A DNA stretch of 10,670 nucleotides from Bacteroidales bacterium (GTDB taxonomy: Bacteria; Bacteroidota; Bacteroidia; Bacteroidales; VadinHA17): the NCBI GenBank assembly GCA_029935275.1, contig JAOZKQ010000053.1:1-10670 (forward strand), read 5' to 3'. Shown in pieces: positions 6,629-10,670 of the stretch. A program made the position numbers and the translations under genes. A model generated the notes under the pieces. The model saw nothing but the letters and a program-made list of their open reading frames with translations. It was not told where the DNA came from and searched no databases. Numbering within the stretch: position 1 is the stretch's first letter; every line of letters starts with the position of its first letter.

Positions 6629-8596
6629 ATGGTAAGAAACCAGGTTCCTATGATTCCCAACAATCATTCCGGTTTGATTTCAACCTTGTTTGTTTTGATA
6701 ATAAGTATCGGAACTTCCTGTGCCATATATGGAAAAAATATCAGCAATTATAAATCAGACACTATCTCTCTTAAAGCCGGGGAATTTATCATTTACCAGG
6801 ATTCCTCATATTACGCTACTCATGACACTTCATTTGTTGTTCCTGATTACCTTAGTTATGTTACCACCAATGATATGAATCAGAAAACAGCACAAACCTA
6901 TGACTCACTATTCAATTGGGCTGAAAAAAAACCATTAAGAAATAATCTGATCAGATTAATTGTTAATAAGAATGCAAGCAGTTCAGAGCAAGTTGCAATA
7001 AATGCTCCCAGCGATAAAAGATACATGCCTTACTCAGGAATGATCATAAGGAATATACGTATAGCTAAACTGGATCCATTTGGTGCCAGAATTAATGACA
7101 CCATATTCATGGAAGGAACTAATCTGGAAAAAATACTAAATAGCACACATACCAAAACCAGAGATAAAGTCCTTATTAAGAGCCTGCTATTCAAGAGAGG
7201 CGACCGCTTGAATCCTCGGATTATTGCTGATAATGAAAGAATTATCCGAAACCTGCCTTTTATACAGGATGCAAAGTTAATTGTAATCCCTGTTTCTGAA
7301 AATTCAGTAGATATTCTTTTAATTTCAAAAGACCAGTACTCTATAGGTTTTGGGTTTAATGCTAATAGCTTAATAGCAGGGAGCTTTGACTTGTTCGATC
7401 AAAACTTTTTAGGTATTGGCCATAGAATTTCAGCTGAACTAATTTACGATTACAATCAATCCACCCAATGGGGCTATGGCTTTTCCTATTCATCACAGAA
7501 CCTATTTGGCTCATTTATAAAATCAGAAATAAAATATAGAACAACTTTTAATACAGAAATAATAGGCATTTCAGCTGTACACCCCTTTCTAACCCCTGAT
7601 ACTAAATACTCATATGGATTTACTAATGAGGCAATTGACACTAAAGAAAACTTTGATACAGCACTATCACCCTATTCTTTAAGGTATTATTATCAGGACT
7701 ACTGGTTAGGCAGGTCATTCAAGTTATCAAATACAGATAGCCGTATCATTATTGCGGGCCGATTTATTAATAACCATGTACATGAGAGGCCAGACATAAC
7801 AGAAAATGATTATCATCATCTACAAAAATATGAGCTTTATCTTGGATCCATTGCCTTTTCAAAGGAGAATTTTTACAAAATGCACCTGATCTACAACTTT
7901 GGAAAAACTGAGGATATTCCCTTTGGAACATTGATTGAATTAACCGGTGGATGGGAAAGTAATGAATTTACTGACAGATTCTATAGTGGCCTGAAAATAT
8001 CAAATGGTAAGGTTTATCCACATTTAGGATATCTATACATGAAAGTAGCTATTGGAGGGTTTTTTAATAACGAATTATTTAACCGTGGTATAGTTAACAT
8101 CAATACCAATTATTTTTCAAACCTCATCCCATTAAGAAGGTTCCAACTAAGACAATTTATAAACTTCAATTATATAAATGGTATCAGCAGATACTCTGAC
8201 GAACATATTTATATTCGTAACAATAATGGTATTAGAGGCTTATGGACACATCAAATTCTAGGAACACAAAGGGTTCTCCTGAATTTCGAAACCGTAATCT
8301 TTTCTCCCTATTATCTTCATGGCTTCAGATTTACATTTTACACTTTTGCCGATTTGGGTATGATCGGAGAGCAAGGGGAGAATATTATTAATAATGATAT
8401 TTACTCTGGTTTTGGTATTGGCTTAAGGCTACGTAATGAGAACATGTCATTTAAAACCATCCAGTTTAGAATTGGCTACTACCCAATTTTACCAGCAGAC
8501 TATGCTAATCATATTTTATTTGATATTGCAGGAGAAAAATATTACCGGCCAAGTCGATTTGATTTTTCACGACCTGAACTCCTGGATTACAAATAA
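6629..8596 (+). CDS. Omp85/BamA-family outer-membrane protein with a POTRA-like domain
   Basis: This 655-residue protein has a hydrophobic signal segment (about 15-35, LISTLFVLIISIGTSC). A region of unknown fold follows, then a POTRA-like domain near 138-236, seen in LLFKRGDRLNPRIIADNERI and LPFIQDAKLIVIP, then VDILLISKD. From 237 the chain alternates as a beta barrel (GFGFNANSLIAGSFDLFDQN). Hallmarks of the Omp85 C-terminal barrel are present: the loop-6 motif IRG (535-537), Glu554 in NFETVIF and FADLG (573-577). Omp85 proteins insert or export proteins and lipids at the outer membrane. With a single clear POTRA and 655 residues it is shorter than BamA, so a separate, unassigned branch is more likely. 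The protein ends LLDYK without a terminal Phe. An alternative start is Met8 (6650). The stop codon abuts the repeat element at 8596. Confidence 0.85.
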   Translation: MVRNQVPMIPNNHSGLISTLFVLIISIGTSCAIYGKNISNYKSDTISLKAGEFIIYQDSSYYATHDTSFVVPDYLSYVTTNDMNQKTAQTYDSLFNWAEKKPLRNNLIRLIVNKNASSSEQVAINAPSDKRYMPYSGMIIRNIRIAKLDPFGARINDTIFMEGTNLEKILNSTHTKTRDKVLIKSLLFKRGDRLNPRIIADNERIIRNLPFIQDAKLIVIPVSENSVDILLISKDQYSIGFGFNANSLIAGSFDLFDQNFLGIGHRISAELIYDYNQSTQWGYGFSYSSQNLFGSFIKSEIKYRTTFNTEIIGISAVHPFLTPDTKYSYGFTNEAIDTKENFDTALSPYSLRYYYQDYWLGRSFKLSNTDSRIIIAGRFINNHVHERPDITENDYHHLQKYELYLGSIAFSKENFYKMHLIYNFGKTEDIPFGTLIELTGGWESNEFTDRFYSGLKISNGKVYPHLGYLYMKVAIGGFFNNELFNRGIVNINTNYFSNLIPLRRFQLRQFINFNYINGISRYSDEHIYIRNNNGIRGLWTHQILGTQRVLLNFETVIFSPYYLHGFRFTFYTFADLGMIGEQGENIINNDIYSGFGIGLRLRNENMSFKTIQFRIGYYPILPADYANHILFDIAGEKYYRPSRFDFSRPELLDYK

Positions 8597-8753
8597 CTAA
8601 TTAGTGCCTGTCCATAAAGTCGGGAGGTTGAACTAGAAAGTTCAAATTCAAGGCGTGCGATAAATCTAACCCGCAGTCCCGAAAATCGGGATGAGAATTT
8701 AGATTTTGAGCAACAACACAGAAGTTAGACTTTATGGACGAACACTAATTAGT
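8596..8753. mobile_element. 158-bp MITE-like palindromic element with 26-bp terminal inverted repeats
   Basis: The left end (8596-8621) and right end (8728-8753) are inverted copies with 23 of 26 matches; both begin with the self-complementary ACTAATTAGT. The centre is also palindromic: AAATCTAA pairs with TTAGATTT, and TCCCGA-AAA-TCGGGA forms the tip, with a 7-nt internal mismatch on each side. There is no room for a transposase, so this would be a non-autonomous element moved by an enzyme elsewhere. ACTAATTAGT at the borders could be part of the repeat or of a target duplication. The left end overlaps the last base of the preceding stop codon. A role as terminator for the Omp85-like gene is also possible. 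Confidence 0.65.
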
Positions 8754-8785
8754 ATGTGTTTATAATATCGGGATATTATTAAATT

Positions 8786-8843
8786 GCGTTCCATATTATT
8801 TTTTTATTTTCAAGTTAGCTTTCTTACATGGAACGCTAACTTG
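8786..8843. repeat. Two overlapping, mutually exclusive inverted repeats
   Basis: GCGTTCCAT (8786-8794) pairs perfectly with ATGGAACGC (8828-8836). CAAGTTAGC (8811-8819) pairs perfectly with GCTAACTTG (8835-8843). The right arms share the GC at 8835-8836, so both full 9-bp stems cannot form together. No protein is encoded here and the role is unknown. Confidence 0.6.
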
Positions 8844-8851
8844 CTATTCGT

Positions 8852-8902
8852 AACCATTCCCAGGGCTTCACCCCGGGCTAATGGTTTCGCCCACTTCGGG
8901 GC
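8852..8902. repeat. REP-like palindromes between repeat ends
   Basis: AACCATT (8852-8858) and AATGGTT (8880-8886) flank CCCAGGG-CTTCA-CCCCGGG (8859-8877), giving one long hairpin with a single A-C mismatch and a 2-nt bulge. A second small hairpin follows, GCCC-ACTTCG-GGGC (8889-8902). The wording CAGGGCTTCACCCCGGGCT resembles dispersed REP-type repeats I associate with Bacteroidota genomes. Confidence 0.6.
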
Positions 8903-8930
8903 TGTGTTGTTCCTATTAATTAAAACTATT

Positions 8931-8955
8931 GACTTTATGGACGGACACTAATTAG
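8931..8955 (-). repeat. Third copy of the element end
   Basis: These 25 bases match the right end at 8728-8753 at 24 of 25 positions and in the same orientation. With the left end at 8596 this copy would bound a 360-bp unit, so the 158-bp element may be an internal part of a longer one, or two elements may have shared an end. Confidence 0.75.
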
Positions 8956-9032
8956 CCTGAAAGGCTTCAATATCATAGCATAGGGCAACGCCCTATGACA
9001 GAGGTAAATATGAAAATTAGCCCTGTAAGGGC
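8954..9032. repeat. Cluster of three small REP-like hairpins
   Basis: Three perfect hairpins lie in a row: AGCCT-GAA-AGGCT (8954-8966), CATAGGGC-AAC-GCCCTATG (8979-8997) and GCCCT-GTA-AGGGC (9020-9032). All have 3-nt loops and GC-rich stems in an AT-rich setting. No open reading frame of note crosses them. Confidence 0.65.
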
Positions 9033-9087
9033 AGAATACAAAAAGAATCTGTAAACAAGTCCTATTTAATTGATTGTATTGCCTTTA

Positions 9088-9134
9088 CTTTGCCTTCGCG
9101 TAGCTACTGTGGCAGAGCAAGGCCGACAGGCAGG
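9088..9134. repeat. GC-rich imperfect palindrome
   Basis: CTTTGCC (9088-9094) can pair with GGCAGAG (9111-9117) using one G-U pair. Alternatively GCCTT (9092-9096) pairs with AAGGC (9119-9123). Between them lies the perfect palindrome GTAGCTAC (9100-9107). The base composition stands out from the AT-rich flanks and suggests another dispersed repeat, but this is weaker than the hairpins before it. Confidence 0.4.
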
Positions 9135-9178
9135 GCTCAATATAACACCTCAATTGCAAATTTTCTGAATCAGGCACC

Positions 9179-9202
9179 GAGTTTATAGACGAACTCTACT
9201 AA
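9179..9202 (-). repeat. Possible degenerate fourth copy of the element end
   Basis: GAGTTTATAGACGAACTC aligns with GACTTTATGGACGAACAC of the copy at 8728 with 3 mismatches in 18 bases; the similarity then fades. The orientation is that of copies two and three. Changes also create a GAGTT/AACTC inverted repeat. Short and degenerate, so it may be chance. Confidence 0.35.
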
Positions 9203-9335
9203 AGATTCTATTTCAATTTAGAATTGTCCAGGATAAACTGGAAAAGATAAATCAGCATATATATTTAAAACATATATCTAAACTAATTTTCCATGATTAG
9301 TCAGTATTTCAAACTAAATTTTAAAATTCTTTGTG

Positions 9336-9366
9336 TTGTTTTTACATAATAAAATAAGTACTTTTG
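9336..9366 (+). promoter_or_regulatory. Bacteroidota-type promoter of the peroxiredoxin gene
   Basis: TTG (9336-9338) and TACTTTTG (9359-9366) are 20 nt apart and match the -33/-7 consensus TTG...TAnnTTTG exactly. Transcription would start near 9373, giving a leader of about 35 nt before the ATG at 9407. The 130 bases upstream of it are AT-rich with no clear operator. Confidence 0.65.
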
Positions 9367-9406
9367 ACCTAAATTAAAATTAGTATAAATTAAAATTAAG
9401 AAAATT

Positions 9407-10039
9407 ATGGCTGTATTAGTTGGAAAAAAAGCTCCCTCATTCAAAACAACCGCGGTTGTAAATGGAGGTGAAATGGTTGAAGATTTTTCATTGGATCAAT
9501 ATTTAGGGAAGAAGTATGTAATCTTTTATTTTTACCCTGCAGATTTTACATTTGTCTGTCCTACAGAAATCCTTGCCTTTGAGAGGAAAATGACAGAATT
9601 TGATAAAAGAAACGTAGCAGTAGTTGGTTGCTCTGTTGATTCAAAATTCAGCCACTGGAAATATCTTCAAACTGAAGTAAATGATGGAGGTATAAAAGGA
9701 GTTAAGCACCCTTTACTAGCTGACCAGTCAAAAACAATTGCTGAAAACTATGATGTTCTAGCAGGTGAATATGAATATGATGACGATGGTAAAATTAGTT
9801 TTGAAGGCACCCCCAGGGCTTATAGAGGCTTGTTTTTAATTGACAAGGCTGGAATAGTCCGACACCAGGTTATAAATGATATGCCACTCGGAAGGAGTAT
9901 CGAAGAAGCACTCAGGCTGGTTGATGCTTTGCAATATTTTGAAAAATATGGAGAAGTTTGCCCGGCAGACTGGCATCCGGGAGAAGATGCGATGAAAGAA
10001 ACACAAGAAGGTGTGGCAGAATATCTGTCAAATCACTAA
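9407..10039 (+). CDS. ahpC: Typical 2-Cys peroxiredoxin (AhpC/Prx1 family)
   Basis: This 210-residue cytoplasmic enzyme reduces hydrogen peroxide and organic peroxides through a reactive Cys. The active-site motif is P44xxxT48xxC51 in FYPADFTFVCPTEIL. Cys51 is the peroxidatic Cys, Arg140 in AYRGLFLID the likely conserved active-site Arg, and Cys185 in GEVCPADWHPG the resolving Cys. A third Cys (75) sits in VVGCSVDS. The length fits the family. The stretch GGIKGVKHPLLAD stands where overoxidation-sensitive members have GGLG, and the C-terminus (EYLSNH) has no YF motif, so the enzyme is probably robust to overoxidation. No ahpF or thioredoxin reductase gene is in the window, so its reductant is unknown. 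It appears to be a single-gene unit with its own promoter and terminator. No Shine-Dalgarno site is present. Confidence 0.95.
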   Translation: MAVLVGKKAPSFKTTAVVNGGEMVEDFSLDQYLGKKYVIFYFYPADFTFVCPTEILAFERKMTEFDKRNVAVVGCSVDSKFSHWKYLQTEVNDGGIKGVKHPLLADQSKTIAENYDVLAGEYEYDDDGKISFEGTPRAYRGLFLIDKAGIVRHQVINDMPLGRSIEEALRLVDALQYFEKYGEVCPADWHPGEDAMKETQEGVAEYLSNH

Positions 10040-10061
10040 GTCGTTTTAATATTTCAGGAAG

Positions 10062-10092
10062 AAGAGATTGTCAATAAGGCAATCTCTTTTTT
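10062..10092 (+). terminator. Intrinsic terminator of the peroxiredoxin gene
   Basis: AAGAGATTG (10062-10070) pairs perfectly with CAATCTCTT (10080-10088) around a 9-nt loop, and is followed by a T-rich tract. It begins 22 bp after the stop codon. Confidence 0.85.
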
Positions 10093-10121
10093 GTTTTCTC
10101 CCATCATTTCAGTATATTTTG
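10091..10121 (+). promoter_or_regulatory. Likely promoter of tilS
   Basis: TTG (10091-10093) is followed after 19 nt by TATATTTTG (10113-10121), close to TAnnTTTG but with one extra base before the G. Its upstream box lies within the T-tract of the preceding terminator. The predicted leader before the ATG at 10150 is short, about 20-25 nt. Confidence 0.4.
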
Positions 10122-10149
10122 ATCGCAAATTTACACTTACAAAAGAAAG

Positions 10150-10670
10150 ATGATTACCTCATTTAGAAAATTTATAACTGATAATGATCTTTTTAGCAAA
10201 AAAGATAAAATCCTGATTACTGTAAGTGGAGGGATGGATTCCAGGCTAATGGTGGAACTTTTCTCTAAAACTGGCTTTCAGTTTGGAATTGCCCATTGCA
10301 ACTTCCAGCTCAGGGGCAATGAGGCCAACAGGGACGAACAATTTGTTAAGGATCTGGCCTTCAAGGCAAACTCCCCATTTTATTCTATCCGGTTTGATAC
10401 CCTTAAATATGCCAGAGAGAATAAGGTCTCTATACAGATGGCGGCCAGGAATCTCAGATATCAATGGTTTGAAAAGACCAGGGAACAGAATCATTATGAC
10501 TATATTGCATTGGCACATAATAAGGATGACCTGGAGGAAACATTTTTCATTAACCTCACAAGAGGAACTGGCATTAGGGGACTTTCCGGGATAAAAGTAA
10601 AAAACGAAAAGCTGGTCAGGCCACTTCTTTTTGCATCAAGAGCAATAATTCAACAATACTTAGAGAAACA
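10150..10670 (+). CDS. tilS: tRNA(Ile)-lysidine synthetase, 3' part cut by window
   Basis: The ATG at 10150 opens a frame of 173 codons that runs off the right edge. The product begins MITSFRKFITDNDLFSKKDK and carries the ATP-binding PP-loop SGGMDS (26-31) in ITVSGGMDSRLMVELF. It then shows AHCNFQLRGNEANRDEQFV, typical of TilS, and HNKDDLEETFFINLTRGTGI (123-142), then RGLSGI. TilS attaches lysine to C34 of the tRNA-Ile that reads AUA; the enzyme is cytoplasmic and essential in most bacteria. The visible part is the N-terminal catalytic domain; the family is usually well over 400 residues in this phylum. One oddity is Asn124 where most TilS proteins have the second His of HHxDD. The start is preceded by a weak AAAGAAAG, not a clear Shine-Dalgarno site. 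Confidence 0.93.
   Translation, partial: MITSFRKFITDNDLFSKKDKILITVSGGMDSRLMVELFSKTGFQFGIAHCNFQLRGNEANRDEQFVKDLAFKANSPFYSIRFDTLKYARENKVSIQMAARNLRYQWFEKTREQNHYDYIALAHNKDDLEETFFINLTRGTGIRGLSGIKVKNEKLVRPLLFASRAIIQQYLEK

Noticed and set aside
8596..8955. Invertible promoter flanked by inverted repeats, as in Bacteroides phase variation
   Set aside because: Inverted ends are present, but no exact TTG...TAnnTTTG promoter lies between them, the inner part is itself palindromic, and no recombinase gene is nearby.
8597..9406. tRNA or other structured RNA gene in the long spacer
   Set aside because: I looked for cloverleaf features such as GTTCGA-type T-arms with a CCA end and found none; the structure seen is separate palindromes.
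10246..10594. Two reading frames (90 and 103 codons) over the start of tilS
   Set aside because: Both overlap tilS in other frames, while the tilS frame itself shows the PP-loop and HxxDD-type motifs.

Overview
The window looks like chromosomal DNA of a Bacteroidota member, most likely in or near Bacteroidales/Marinilabiliales. Four things point there: a short archaeal/eukaryal-type prolyl-tRNA synthetase ending in Tyr, a FadL/OmpP1-like barrel and a 232-residue protein of kinds I associate with this phylum, AT-rich spacers, and promoter-like sites of the Bacteroidota form TTG-N19/20-TAnnTTTG before the peroxiredoxin and (near match) before tilS. Most genes have no Shine-Dalgarno sequence, which is also usual there. 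The genus cannot be fixed from sequence reading alone.

Left part (1-4252, minus strand): three cell-envelope genes. The rightmost (3125-4252) is a secreted Tyr/Arg/Ser-rich protein with its own intrinsic terminator (3067-3102). Next is a lipoprotein (1531-2892) followed after 64 bp by a FadL/OmpP1-like outer-membrane barrel that runs off the left edge. The lipoprotein and the secreted protein are related: both carry a RINRF...YYxPYY module and a long basic Ser/Arg/Asn-rich tail ending in Arg. Both are preceded by a near-identical 19-bp motif that looks like a sigma-54 -24/-12 element, and both have a perfect Shine-Dalgarno sequence that the other genes here lack. This pair is the best candidate in the window for an undescribed, jointly regulated envelope system.

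Middle part (4346-8596, plus strand): proS, then an uncharacterised 232-residue protein 32 bp downstream, then an Omp85-type outer-membrane protein with one clear POTRA-like domain and a C-terminal barrel.

Gene-free stretch (8597-9406, about 810 bp): packed with palindromes. A 158-bp imperfect palindrome with 26-bp terminal inverted repeats looks like a miniature element. A third copy of its end lies 178 bp further on and a degenerate fourth beyond that. Between and after these sit several small GC-rich hairpins of REP type. No transposase is present in the window.

Right part (9407-10670, plus strand): a typical 2-Cys peroxiredoxin (AhpC/Prx1 type) with its own promoter and terminator, then the 5' part of tilS (tRNA-Ile lysidine synthetase), which runs off the right edge. 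I found no defence system, CRISPR array, tRNA, rRNA or phage gene.
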